This document shows positions 1-6,231 of a DNA stretch of 7,757 nucleotides, in pieces; the stretch's first letter is position 1, and every line of letters begins with the position of its first letter. The notes beneath the pieces were generated by a model. That model did not search any database, was not told the origin of the DNA, and saw nothing but the letters and a program-made list of their open reading frames with translations. Position numbers and translations under genes: made by a program. The stretch is from Gorillibacterium sp. (GTDB lineage: Bacteria > Bacillota > Bacilli > Paenibacillales > NBRC-103111): NCBI GenBank assembly GCA_023511325.1, contig JAIMBU010000096.1, positions 1 through 7,757 of the forward strand. Reading direction: 5' to 3'.

Positions 1-19
1 CTGGTCAAGCGAAATAGTC

Positions 20-51
20 GTCAACGCCAAAAGCATCCTTTTGGCGTTGAC
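20..51 (+). other. Intercistronic stem-loop upstream of the permease genes
   Basis: A perfect 14-bp inverted repeat: GTCAACGCCAAAAG (20-33) pairs with CTTTTGGCGTTGAC (38-51) around a CATC loop. The following bases (TGATTTCTACC) are only weakly T-rich, so it is not a strong intrinsic terminator. In Gram-positive sugar importer operons, such hairpins often sit between the highly expressed binding-protein gene and the permease genes, where they protect the upstream mRNA 3' end or lower read-through. One reading frame ends in a TAG at 15-17, three bases before the stem, which would fit the end of a binding-protein gene. Too little of that gene is present to identify it. The hairpin is seen directly; its role is inferred. 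Confidence 0.6.
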
Positions 52-81
52 TGATTTCTACCTGAATGGAGATGAGCGGCA

Positions 82-972
82 ATGCGCACGATGAAGTTGC
101 AAGCCCCTTACCTGATTATGCTTATTCCTGGCATTTTGCTGCTTCTGACCTTCGAGACGACGCCGTTATTGGGTTCAGTCATGGCATTCATGAACTATTC
201 GCCAGGCGTGCCACTCAAAGATCAAGTATGGGTTGGGCTGGAAAATTTTCGCTACATGTTCCTGATGAACGACAGCTTTGTCATTTTTCGCAACACCTTT
301 GTTATCGCCACTTTGAAAATCATTTTTAATCTGACTGTCCCGTTATTTTTCGCCCTGTTGCTCAACGAAGTAAGACACGTATTGTTTAAGCGCTGGGTGC
401 AGACAATCGTTTATCTGCCTCACTTTCTATCATGGGTTATTCTGGCCGGGATAATGGCTGAATTGTTGTCTCTTAACGGCGGGATCAACAGCATTCTCGG
501 CTGGTTCGGTGTGGAACCGATTCTATTCCTGGGCAGGAATGACTGGTTCCCTGCCATTATCATCGGCAGTGATGTCTGGAAGGAGCTCGGCTTTAATCTC
601 GTCATATTCTTGGCAGCACTGACGGGGATCAATCCAATGCTCTATGAGGCGGCCGAAGTAGACGGCGCTACCAGACTACAGCGGATCTGGCATATTACGC
701 TGCCCGGTGTCTCATCGACGGTCATTCTGTTGGCGACGCTTGGCATTGGCAATGTTTTGAATGCTGGTTTTGACCAAGTCTTCAATCTGTACAATCCTGC
801 TGTTTACTCAACGGGTGATATTATTGACACGTATGTGTACAGGGCGGGGCTGTTGGAAATGCAGTATTCGCTTGCCACAGCCATTGGCTTGCTCAAATCG
901 GCTATCAGCTTCTCCTTGATCGTCGGTGCCTACACGCTGGCTAATAAATTCAGCGATTACAGAATTTTCTGA
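82..972 (+). CDS. Carbohydrate ABC transporter permease, LplB type
   Basis: Inner-membrane subunit of a CUT1-type sugar importer (binding-protein-dependent transport, MalF/LplB side). The 296 residues contain about six hydrophobic segments, near residues 8-30, 70-96, 106-128, 155-181, 207-230 and 262-287. The cytoplasmic EAA loop that docks the ATPase is present at 189-209: it begins EAAEVDGA, continues through a G/I spacing and ends in LPG. The C-terminus DYRIF is typical of the LplB branch. The N-terminus is slightly short: membrane segment 1 starts almost at once, with little of the basic cytoplasmic leader many relatives have. The ATG at 82 is preceded by GGAG (68-71) at 10 nt; an internal ATG at 91 would be too far from it. 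The partner permease follows 17 nt after the stop. No ATPase gene is nearby, as is usual where a shared MsmX-type ATPase serves many importers. The substrate is unknown. Confidence 0.93.
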   Translation: MRTMKLQAPYLIMLIPGILLLLTFETTPLLGSVMAFMNYSPGVPLKDQVWVGLENFRYMFLMNDSFVIFRNTFVIATLKIIFNLTVPLFFALLLNEVRHVLFKRWVQTIVYLPHFLSWVILAGIMAELLSLNGGINSILGWFGVEPILFLGRNDWFPAIIIGSDVWKELGFNLVIFLAALTGINPMLYEAAEVDGATRLQRIWHITLPGVSSTVILLATLGIGNVLNAGFDQVFNLYNPAVYSTGDIIDTYVYRAGLLEMQYSLATAIGLLKSAISFSLIVGAYTLANKFSDYRIF

Positions 973-973
973 C

Positions 974-980
974 AGGAGGT
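974..980 (+). promoter_or_regulatory. Shine-Dalgarno AGGAGGT deciding the start of the second permease
   Basis: AGGAGGT lies two bases after the first permease stop. Three in-frame starts follow: GTG 981, ATG 984 and ATG 990. GTG 981 directly abuts the motif and ATG 984 is only 3 nt from it, while ATG 990 sits 9 nt away, a normal Bacillales distance. I therefore start the gene at 990, with 984 as the alternative. Confidence 0.7.
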
Positions 981-989
981 GTGATGTAT

Positions 990-1919
990 ATGATAAATGA
1001 AAAGGTAGTTAAGGCTCATGCTCCACGTGAGGGCACCGTCCGGGATCATTCGTTGTCGGGACGGCTTGGTGATTTAACGATTATTGCCCTGCTGTCACTT
1101 ATCTCGCTGCTTAGCATAGCGCCGATTTGGCATACCCTTGCCTTGTCGTTCAGCAGCAGCGCTGCATCAAATGCCGGGCTAGTCGGATTATGGCCCGTTC
1201 ATCCCAACCTCAGCTCCTACGAAACCGTGGTCGGCGATAAAGCATTCCTGCTTGCCTTTTGGGTATCGACCAAACGGGTCATTCTTGGTGGAAGCGTCAA
1301 CTTTGTGATGACGGTTCTGATGGCGTATCCGCTGTCGCGGTCGGCGCATGAATTCAAGCTGCGCAATGTATTTATGTGGTTTCTCGTCTTTACGATGTTA
1401 TTCAAGGGCAGCTTGATTCCGCTTTATCTTACGGTGCAGGGCCTGGGTCTCGTCAATTCGATCTGGTCGCTGGTGCTTCCGGTTGCGGTGCCCGTCTTTA
1501 ATGTCATCCTCCTAATGAACTTTTTTCGCGGCATTCCGAAGGAACTGGATCAAGCTGCAAAGATGGATGGAGCCGGCCCCTGGTACACGCTACTGAAGAT
1601 TTATTTGCCGCTTGCTGTTCCGGCGCTTGCCACCGTTACATTGTTCAGCCTCGTTACCCATTGGAATTCGTTTCTCGACGGTTTGATTTTTATGAACAAG
1701 ACGCAGAATTATCCACTGCAAACGTATATCCAGCAACTCGTCGTGCAGGTTAATCTGGAGAATATGTCTGCCGAAGATGCAGCACGGCTTTCATTAATTT
1801 CAGATAAAACCTTGAACGCTGCCAAAATCGTCGTGTCCATGGTACCGATTATTGCGGTATACCCGTTTATCCAGCGTTACTTTATTCACGGCATTATGAT
1901 CGGTTCCGTCAAGGAGTAG
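990..1919 (+). CDS. Carbohydrate ABC transporter permease, LplC/YtcP type
   Basis: Second membrane subunit of the same CUT1 importer (MalG/LplC side), 309 residues from the chosen start. Hydrophobic segments lie near 29-54, 92-116, 125-149, 158-179, 206-226 and 277-296. The EAA loop reads DQAAKMDGAG (187-196) followed by LP at 206-207. The usual first Glu is Gln, a common variant in this branch. The C-terminus GIMIGSVKE is characteristic of LplC/YtcP-type permeases. Starts at GTG 981 or ATG 984 are possible but too close to the Shine-Dalgarno sequence. It is almost certainly co-transcribed and paired with the LplB-type protein upstream. The family assignment is firm; the transported sugar is not readable from the sequence. 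Confidence 0.93.
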   Translation: MINEKVVKAHAPREGTVRDHSLSGRLGDLTIIALLSLISLLSIAPIWHTLALSFSSSAASNAGLVGLWPVHPNLSSYETVVGDKAFLLAFWVSTKRVILGGSVNFVMTVLMAYPLSRSAHEFKLRNVFMWFLVFTMLFKGSLIPLYLTVQGLGLVNSIWSLVLPVAVPVFNVILLMNFFRGIPKELDQAAKMDGAGPWYTLLKIYLPLAVPALATVTLFSLVTHWNSFLDGLIFMNKTQNYPLQTYIQQLVVQVNLENMSAEDAARLSLISDKTLNAAKIVVSMVPIIAVYPFIQRYFIHGIMIGSVKE

Positions 1920-1945
1920 TTGAAGTGTCTTAATAGAAAATGAAT

Positions 1946-1952
1946 GAGGTGG
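1946..1952 (+). promoter_or_regulatory. Shine-Dalgarno GAGGTGG deciding the dehydrogenase start
   Basis: GAGGTGG lies 8 nt before ATG 1961. An in-frame ATG at 1940 would add seven residues, but it has no ribosome binding site and would place this motif inside the gene. A start at 1961 also gives the classic Rossmann opening MKIGFIGLGNMG. Confidence 0.8.
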
Positions 1953-1960
1953 AACCTGAA

Positions 1961-3118
1961 ATGAAAATAGGATTTATAGGATTGGGGAATATGGGCTTTC
2001 CAATGGCCTTGAATCTGCAAAAGGCAGGGTTTGAGGTGTATGGGAAAAATCGCAGTGCCGACCGGGAACGGAAGTTTGCTGAACAAGGCGGGCAAACGGG
2101 ACTGTCCATCTCCGAATTGGCTTCCGAGATGGATATCGTCATCACTTGTCTTCCGATGCCCAACGATGTGGAAGAAGTATATGCTGGGGAGAATGGATTA
2201 TTCGCATCAGGGAGGGAGGGGCTCATTCTGATTGACTGCAGTACCGTATCTCCTGAATTAAGTCGTCAGTTGTACCTGCAGGCGCAACAAGCGAACATTG
2301 ATTTTTTGGACGCTCCGGTCAGCGGCGGTACGATAGGAGCAGCGGCGGGTACACTAAGCATTATGGTCGGCGGGAAAGAAGTTACCTTCGGAAAAGCCAA
2401 TGATGTCCTGCAAGCCATCGGTCAGGATATCCATTATATCGGTCCGTGCGGCAGTGGATCGGCGTTTAAGTTAATCAATCAGTTGATGGTCGCTATTCAT
2501 ACGCAAGCGGTAAGTGAGGCATTTGCACTCGCCAAGCATATGGGGCTTGATCTGGACTTGCTGTTCAAAATATTAAACCAGAGCTTCGCTCAGAGTCGAA
2601 TTATGGAACGTCACTACACACAGTTCATGGTCAAAGAAAGCTTTACACCTGGTTTTGCGCTGAAGCTGCTTGCCAAGGACCTGAATTTGGTGGCGGAGAT
2701 GGCTACTGCTTCCGGTGTCAACTTGCAGGCAGGAAAGAATGTGCAGGCACTTCTGAACAAAGTGGTTGGCAGCGAATTTGGCGAACTGGATATGTCGGGA
2801 CTGTATCCCTATTATTTGGAGCATGGCACGAAGGAGAATAAGTCGAGGAAAATTAAACATTATGCCGTTTTCTTACGTATGCTTGACCCTGAGAAAAGTG
2901 TGCTGTACCGAGAGGAGCACTTGCGCTTTCTGGGTGAGCGGCGGGCGGATGGAATGCTAATGGCTAACGGCCGATTTGTTGACGGTGCTGGGGGGCTAGT
3001 GATCTACAAAGCGACTTCCTATGAAGAAGCGGAGCATTGGGTAAAACAAGATCCTTACATTGTAAAAGGAGCACGTCAGTACGATATTCATGAATGGGAC
3101 ATTGTACTGGCCAACTGA
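1961..3118 (+). CDS. 3-hydroxyisobutyrate-dehydrogenase-type NAD(P) oxidoreductase fused to a YciI-like domain
   Basis: Two domains in 385 residues. Residues 1-160 are a Rossmann domain of the beta-hydroxyacid dehydrogenase family: GxGxxG at G7/G9/G12 and the substrate-site motif DAPVSGG at 117-123. Residues 161-285 are the helical catalytic domain, with GCGSG-type glycines leading to the catalytic Lys170 in KLINQ (Asn173) and the later KDL at 239-241. Relatives include 3-hydroxyisobutyrate dehydrogenase and tartronate semialdehyde reductase, usually about 290-300 residues. The extra ~90 residues (about 300-385) resemble a stand-alone YciI/YCII protein: an opening strand HYAVFL, EEHLRFL with His320, Asp330-Gly331, and the late QDPYIV followed by a beta strand. 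The paired His and Asp match the conserved polar residues of that fold. The gene follows the permeases by 41 nt and probably shares their transcript, suggesting action on a product of the imported sugar. Substrate and direction are unknown. Confidence 0.88.
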   Translation: MKIGFIGLGNMGFPMALNLQKAGFEVYGKNRSADRERKFAEQGGQTGLSISELASEMDIVITCLPMPNDVEEVYAGENGLFASGREGLILIDCSTVSPELSRQLYLQAQQANIDFLDAPVSGGTIGAAAGTLSIMVGGKEVTFGKANDVLQAIGQDIHYIGPCGSGSAFKLINQLMVAIHTQAVSEAFALAKHMGLDLDLLFKILNQSFAQSRIMERHYTQFMVKESFTPGFALKLLAKDLNLVAEMATASGVNLQAGKNVQALLNKVVGSEFGELDMSGLYPYYLEHGTKENKSRKIKHYAVFLRMLDPEKSVLYREEHLRFLGERRADGMLMANGRFVDGAGGLVIYKATSYEEAEHWVKQDPYIVKGARQYDIHEWDIVLAN

Positions 3119-3130
3119 AGAGCTTTAAAA

Positions 3131-3185
3131 AATCAAACAGGCAGCTTTTGCATATCCTTCATATGCAAAAGCTGCCTGTTTGATT
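3131..3185. terminator. Perfect 25-bp hairpin between convergent genes
   Basis: The arms at 3131-3155 and 3161-3185 are perfectly complementary around a CCTTC loop. It begins 12 bases after the dehydrogenase stop. On the plus side the stem is followed by TTGATTAAAAT, a poor T-tract. On the minus side it runs into six Ts (complement of 3127-3132), so as an intrinsic terminator it is better for the minus-strand hydrolase mRNA. The long perfect stem should also shield the plus-strand mRNA 3' end. Confidence 0.8.
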
Positions 3186-3212
3186 AAAATATGCAAACTT
3201 TACGGCAAATTT

Positions 3213-3257
3213 AAAAGCCGACTTTACATTCGGTGCCATGTAAAAGTCGGCTTTTCT
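3213..3257. terminator. Bidirectional intrinsic terminator
   Basis: The left arm AAAAGCCGACTTTACAT (3213-3229) pairs with the right arm ATGTAAAAGTCGGCTTTT (3238-3255), with one bulged A and an 8-nt loop. The GC-rich core GCCGAC/GTCGGC is followed by CTTTTCTT on the plus strand and CTTTTAAATTT on the minus strand. It can therefore end transcription from both the permease/dehydrogenase operon and the convergent hydrolase gene. Confidence 0.85.
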
Positions 3258-3331
3258 TAGAAAGCTAATTAAAAACGAAGGGTTTCAGTGGTTACCACAA
3301 TAACGTATCTTGTCTCCTCGTAAGCATACAA

Positions 3332-5350
3332 TTAGGGTTGGCACAACACGAGCACGCTTTCCCATACAGGCAAAACGTCTAATACAATCGTCAACTTGTT
3401 TCCATTTAAGCGGTAGGTGGCTGGCTTGCCGGAGATAAGCAGACGAACCTCCTTAAGAACGTCCGTTGCTTCGAGTGTCAATTCAATTTCGATGTCGTGA
3501 AGCGGCACATTGGTCGACAGCGGTCTACTACCCGTTCCATTAACCAGATTGATCATGTATTGATCGGGCTTGCGAAATAAAGCCACTTGAAGGCCGTGAT
3601 AATGACTTGCCTGAATACGTTTCTCATCACCGAGCAACATGTCGATCAGGTTTGACAAAAGCTGATAGTGGTCTGCCAGCTTGAAGTCGTTAATCAGTGC
3701 GCTCAGCGAGAAGGGGAGGTAAACGACGGTGCCAAGCTTGCATGTGGATACACAGCACATCGGCAGCTCGGTATGACTGACAGGCAGTGATGCTCGCTCC
3801 GGCGGCGATCCAACGCTTTCCAGCGGAGAAAACGGAGGGACTAGCGTCGCCAACACGCGCGAGCTCGCTTTTGGTGTACAGTATGTCACTCGTCCGCGGT
3901 GCGGAAGCAGGGTGGTCTGCTCTAGTTGTCGCCGAAGCGGATTCTCACAATCCTCAAGCCGGATGTAGGAGGCAATTAGCGACTCGCCTGTCATTGTCTC
4001 CGCCTCGATGCCTAGTACATCGAACCATTCGGGCGAGTCCTTTGGCGGTTCCCCTTCAAAGATGACGTGTCCTCCCTCTTCAACATATTGCCGCATATGG
4101 ATGACAAGTCGTTCTGTCAGAGTGAAACCTTCGGGAATGATAAGAACGAGATAGGGTCGCAGCCGCTCAACCGACGTTTCTTCTTCCAGCATCAGATCGA
4201 ACGGAATTTGCCTAGCGAGCAATCCGTTTGCCCAGCCTTCAGCTGGAGGCTCCGATTTCCACAACAATGCGACCTGGGAGAAAGGAGACAGCCCTTCCAT
4301 GTACGGTTCATAGCTGGCAATTTGCCGATTCATTTCAGTGACGGCGGTAAGGATTCGTTTGTCCGTTATCGTATCCGGAATGCCCGTCAACGAATGCCAG
4401 ATTTGACCGCCATGAGCAGGCACCTGGCTCATCCAGAATTCATAATCTGCTATGGGCAGTCCGGTATGCCGCCAGTCCATACCCGGGCTGGAATGGATAA
4501 TGCCAAATGGAGCGGGACGATCAGGAAGGGTTCGACCTAACATCATATTTACCGCAGGCACCCAGAATTCTGGAATCTCTCGGTATCCTTTGGAGAGCAC
4601 ATTCTGCGCTTCCGTACAGAACATGTCGCTAGTCTCCGCGCGCTTGCGCATATCCTCACGATGGTAGAAGTAATAGAGGATCAAGGGCACATGCGAATGC
4701 CCCTTCTTGAGAAAACCATAAATACGGTCCATATTATCTTTTTGGCAAGAAGAAGCCCAATCGGGTTCAAAGAGGGCAGGATCATCTGGTAGCTCCCGGC
4801 CATATTTCGCCTCGTATTTAAGCCGGCATGTATTGCAGTAGCAGACCAAGTATTGTGGGGCATTAAAGAAAATACCATCAATATCGTACTTGGTGAGCAC
4901 CTCGTCAATGACGGGGATGGCGAGGCCGTCATTCCGGTAAGGGGCATTGATGCAGGTGGACATAAGCAACGACCAGTCACCTGGCCGCTGGGCTCCACTT
5001 ACATGAGGCTTACCCTCACGGTTGCATACAAACCACTGAGGCTTGCGCAGATAAACTTGGTCCTCCGCCTTGCTGAAATCGAACCTAGCGATGAATCGCA
5101 GTCCCTCGTGATGGCAGGCTTCAATAACAGCACCGAGCAGGTCGTAGTCGGGCAGGAATTCATTTTTGTGATGATAAGGCAATTGCGTATCGTACCAGGC
5201 ATAGATCCCACCGACATTAAAAACAAGCGCTGTAGCGCCCATCTCCTTCATTTGAGCGGCGAGCCGCACAGGATCAATTTGGTCGGTATCGCGAACCTGC
5301 AGGTTGGTCTGGATGATACGTTGTGGTTTGTGCCACCAAGCTTTGCTCAT
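3332..5350 (-). CDS. Cytoplasmic glycoside-hydrolase-like protein (GHL6-type barrel plus beta-galactosidase trimerisation-like domain)
   Basis: 672 residues with no signal peptide or membrane segment. The N-terminal ~340 residues look like the hypothetical glycosyl hydrolase 6 (GHL6) type of TIM barrel: an IIQTNLQVRD opening strand, NVGGIYAWY (45-53), ARFDFSK (88-94), then DGIFFN (158-163) leading into CYCNTC (Cys170, Cys172, Cys175). Glu247 and the REIPEFW stretch (257-263) are candidate active-site regions. Residues about 358-433 form a class-I amidotransferase-like fold comparable to the trimerisation domain of GH42 beta-galactosidases, without a nucleophilic Cys. The last ~75 residues are beta-rich, as in GH42 C-terminal domains. 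It converges on the importer operon and probably cleaves an imported glycoside, but neither substrate nor true catalytic activity is established for this type. The start at 5350 is set by the Shine-Dalgarno; ATG 5356 is too close to it. Confidence 0.85.
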   Translation of the reverse strand: MSKAWWHKPQRIIQTNLQVRDTDQIDPVRLAAQMKEMGATALVFNVGGIYAWYDTQLPYHHKNEFLPDYDLLGAVIEACHHEGLRFIARFDFSKAEDQVYLRKPQWFVCNREGKPHVSGAQRPGDWSLLMSTCINAPYRNDGLAIPVIDEVLTKYDIDGIFFNAPQYLVCYCNTCRLKYEAKYGRELPDDPALFEPDWASSCQKDNMDRIYGFLKKGHSHVPLILYYFYHREDMRKRAETSDMFCTEAQNVLSKGYREIPEFWVPAVNMMLGRTLPDRPAPFGIIHSSPGMDWRHTGLPIADYEFWMSQVPAHGGQIWHSLTGIPDTITDKRILTAVTEMNRQIASYEPYMEGLSPFSQVALLWKSEPPAEGWANGLLARQIPFDLMLEEETSVERLRPYLVLIIPEGFTLTERLVIHMRQYVEEGGHVIFEGEPPKDSPEWFDVLGIEAETMTGESLIASYIRLEDCENPLRRQLEQTTLLPHRGRVTYCTPKASSRVLATLVPPFSPLESVGSPPERASLPVSHTELPMCCVSTCKLGTVVYLPFSLSALINDFKLADHYQLLSNLIDMLLGDEKRIQASHYHGLQVALFRKPDQYMINLVNGTGSRPLSTNVPLHDIEIELTLEATDVLKEVRLLISGKPATYRLNGNKLTIVLDVLPVWESVLVLCQP

Positions 5351-5357
5351 GATCATG

Positions 5358-5362
5358 CTCCT
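5358..5362 (-). promoter_or_regulatory. Shine-Dalgarno AGGAG deciding the hydrolase start
   Basis: On the minus strand AGGAG is followed by C, ATG (5356), ATC and ATG (5350). The first ATG is only 1 nt away and the second is 7 nt away, so initiation at 5350 (protein opening MSKAWWHKPQ) is favoured. Confidence 0.75.
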
Positions 5363-5592
5363 GTCTATATCAGATTTTGCTGAGCCTTTGAAAGTCAGCG
5401 TTGATCATTTATACTCGGGAATTTCCCCGTATCCTACATCTATTATATAGTGCAACTATCGGCGGGAGAGGAGAACAACATCCGGTAAAGAGTGCACTTT
5501 TTAACACGGCTTTGAGTAGAGAGTGGAGAGATGAGATTCTAAACTACTCTAAAATCATAAAAACAATGGAAAAAGAAGGGGAGGAGAGAGTG
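5363..5592. other. Divergent intergenic region; promoters not firmly placed
   Basis: No convincing gene lies here. A 70-codon plus-strand frame starting at TTG 5401 lacks a ribosome binding site and has no recognisable protein features. The region must hold the promoter of the minus-strand hydrolase and probably one for the PH-domain gene. A perfect TATAAT occurs on the minus strand (complement of 5442-5447), but I find no good -35 at 16-18 bp from it. Two short dyads, GGGAATTTCCC (5417-5427) and ATAGT-GCA-ACTAT (5447-5459), are possible operators; the second abuts the TATAAT. From about 5510 the plus strand is purine-rich (GAGAG repeats), ending in a strong GGGGAGGAG at 5578-5586. Confidence 0.4.
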
Positions 5593-5642
5593 ATGTCGAA
5601 TCATTGCATATAGGATAACGATATCATTAGGAGGCTAAGTAG

Positions 5643-6017
5643 ATGGCAGAAACATCAAGTATTCTAGAATGGACCCTGGTAGCAGAATGTCCCATTCCCC
5701 AAGATGTTAACGATTTGCTGGTGACTGGAGAAGTAGCGGTTGCAGCTTATAAAACCTTCCGCGATACCGCAATTTTTACAAATAAAAGGTTGATCGTGAG
5801 AGATGCGCAAGGTCTGACAGGCAAAAAGGTGGAGATTTATTCCTTGCCTTATTCCTCTATTAATATGTGGTCCACAGAGAACGCAGGGAAGTTTCTCGAT
5901 GTTAATGCTGAGGTTGAATTGTGGACACGGGCGGGTCATATCAAAGTGAAATTGCATAAAGGGGTAGATATCCGCAAGATCGACATGCTAATTGCTAACG
6001 CGCTTTTGCTGGACTAA
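5643..6017 (+). CDS. Small bacterial PH-domain protein (bPH_1-like)
   Basis: 124 residues, with no signal peptide or membrane segment. The body matches the bacterial pleckstrin-homology domain 1 pattern: DLLVTGEVAVAAYKTFRD (about 24-41), then the signature IFTNKRLIVRDAQG (about 44-57), LTGKKVE (58-64), LPYSSI (68-73), and a terminal amphipathic helix after KGVDIRKID. In eukaryotes PH domains bind phosphoinositides; the bacterial versions are widespread in Bacillales and largely uncharacterised, and the fold is probably a protein or membrane interaction module here. The ATG is preceded by AGGAGG (5629-5634) at 8 nt. It has its own terminator immediately downstream, so it is probably monocistronic and unrelated to the surrounding sugar genes. 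Length is typical for the single-domain form. Confidence 0.85.
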   Translation: MAETSSILEWTLVAECPIPQDVNDLLVTGEVAVAAYKTFRDTAIFTNKRLIVRDAQGLTGKKVEIYSLPYSSINMWSTENAGKFLDVNAEVELWTRAGHIKVKLHKGVDIRKIDMLIANALLLD

Positions 6018-6050
6018 GCTAAATGGATCGTTTCTCGACAAAACGGACAG

Positions 6051-6079
6051 AATCCACAGCTGTAAGAGCTGTGGATTTT
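6051..6079 (+). terminator. Intrinsic terminator of the PH-domain gene
   Basis: An 11-bp perfect stem, AATCCACAGCT (6051-6061) with AGCTGTGGATT (6067-6077), closes a GTAAG loop and runs into a T-tract TTTTGCTATTTTA. It starts 34 nt after the PH-domain stop and separates that gene from the GH3 gene. Confidence 0.88.
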
Positions 6080-6107
6080 GCTATTTTATAAGCACTGCTT
6101 GTATATT
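6078..6107 (+). promoter_or_regulatory. Candidate sigma-A promoter for the GH3 gene
   Basis: TTGCTA (6078-6083, 4 of 6 to consensus) and TATATT (6102-6107, 5 of 6) are separated by 18 bp, and the -35 overlaps the T-tract of the preceding terminator. A competing -10, TATAAG at 6140-6145, has a poor -35 but would start transcription right at the folded leader. Neither is proven; a promoter must exist here because the preceding gene is terminated. Confidence 0.3.
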
Positions 6108-6149
6108 AATAGATAGCTTTTATTTTTTTGGAGATTCTCTATAAGGAGC

Positions 6150-6212
6150 ATGCTGGGTTCGCGGAAAACTGGAAATTCCGCAAGGAACGAGGAATCTTTA
6201 TAGAACCAGCAT
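6150..6212 (+). promoter_or_regulatory. Foldable 5' leader of the GH3 gene, compact three-way junction
   Basis: The 63 bases can fold as follows. P1 pairs 6150-6160 (ATGCTGGGTTC) with 6203-6212 (GAACCAGCAT), ten pairs with one bulged G. P2 pairs GCGGAA (6161-6166) with TTCCGC (6176-6181) over a 9-nt loop. P3 pairs AAGGA (6182-6186) with TCTTT (6195-6199), including one G-U. There are no unpaired bases between P1/P2 or P2/P3, and three between P3 and P1. It lies 19 nt before the GH3 Shine-Dalgarno. I recognise no known riboswitch or ribozyme consensus. It could be a regulatory leader, a stabilising 5' structure, or a protein-binding dyad. The pairing is seen; function is inferred. Confidence 0.35.
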
Positions 6213-6231
6213 TAGGTGTGAAATGACAACC

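Noticed and set aside
1..94. Open second frame at the window start running to TGA 92-94
   Set aside because: It would run through the perfect stem-loop and overlap the permease start, and its residues show no recognisable feature; the frame ending at TAG 15-17 is more plausible, but too short to annotate.
66..329. An 87-codon plus-strand frame overlapping the first permease
   Set aside because: It lies out of frame inside the permease, whose membrane segments and EAA loop fix the true frame; the protein has no family features.
3288..3298. Small palindrome GTGGT-T-ACCAC
   Set aside because: Only 5-bp arms, located after the hydrolase stop with no promoter nearby; chance is sufficient.
3314..3319. 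Minus-strand GAGGAG just downstream of the hydrolase stop, resembling a ribosome binding site
   Set aside because: No start codon with a meaningful frame follows before the bidirectional terminator.
3787..5383. Several plus-strand open frames (92, 157, 71 and 176 codons) opposite the GHL6-type gene
   Set aside because: They are antisense to a long gene with clear domains, have no good ribosome binding sites and show no recognisable protein features.
5401..5613. A 70-codon plus-strand frame from TTG 5401
   Set aside because: There is no Shine-Dalgarno before the start, composition looks like random intergenic sequence, and it occupies the region needed for divergent promoters.
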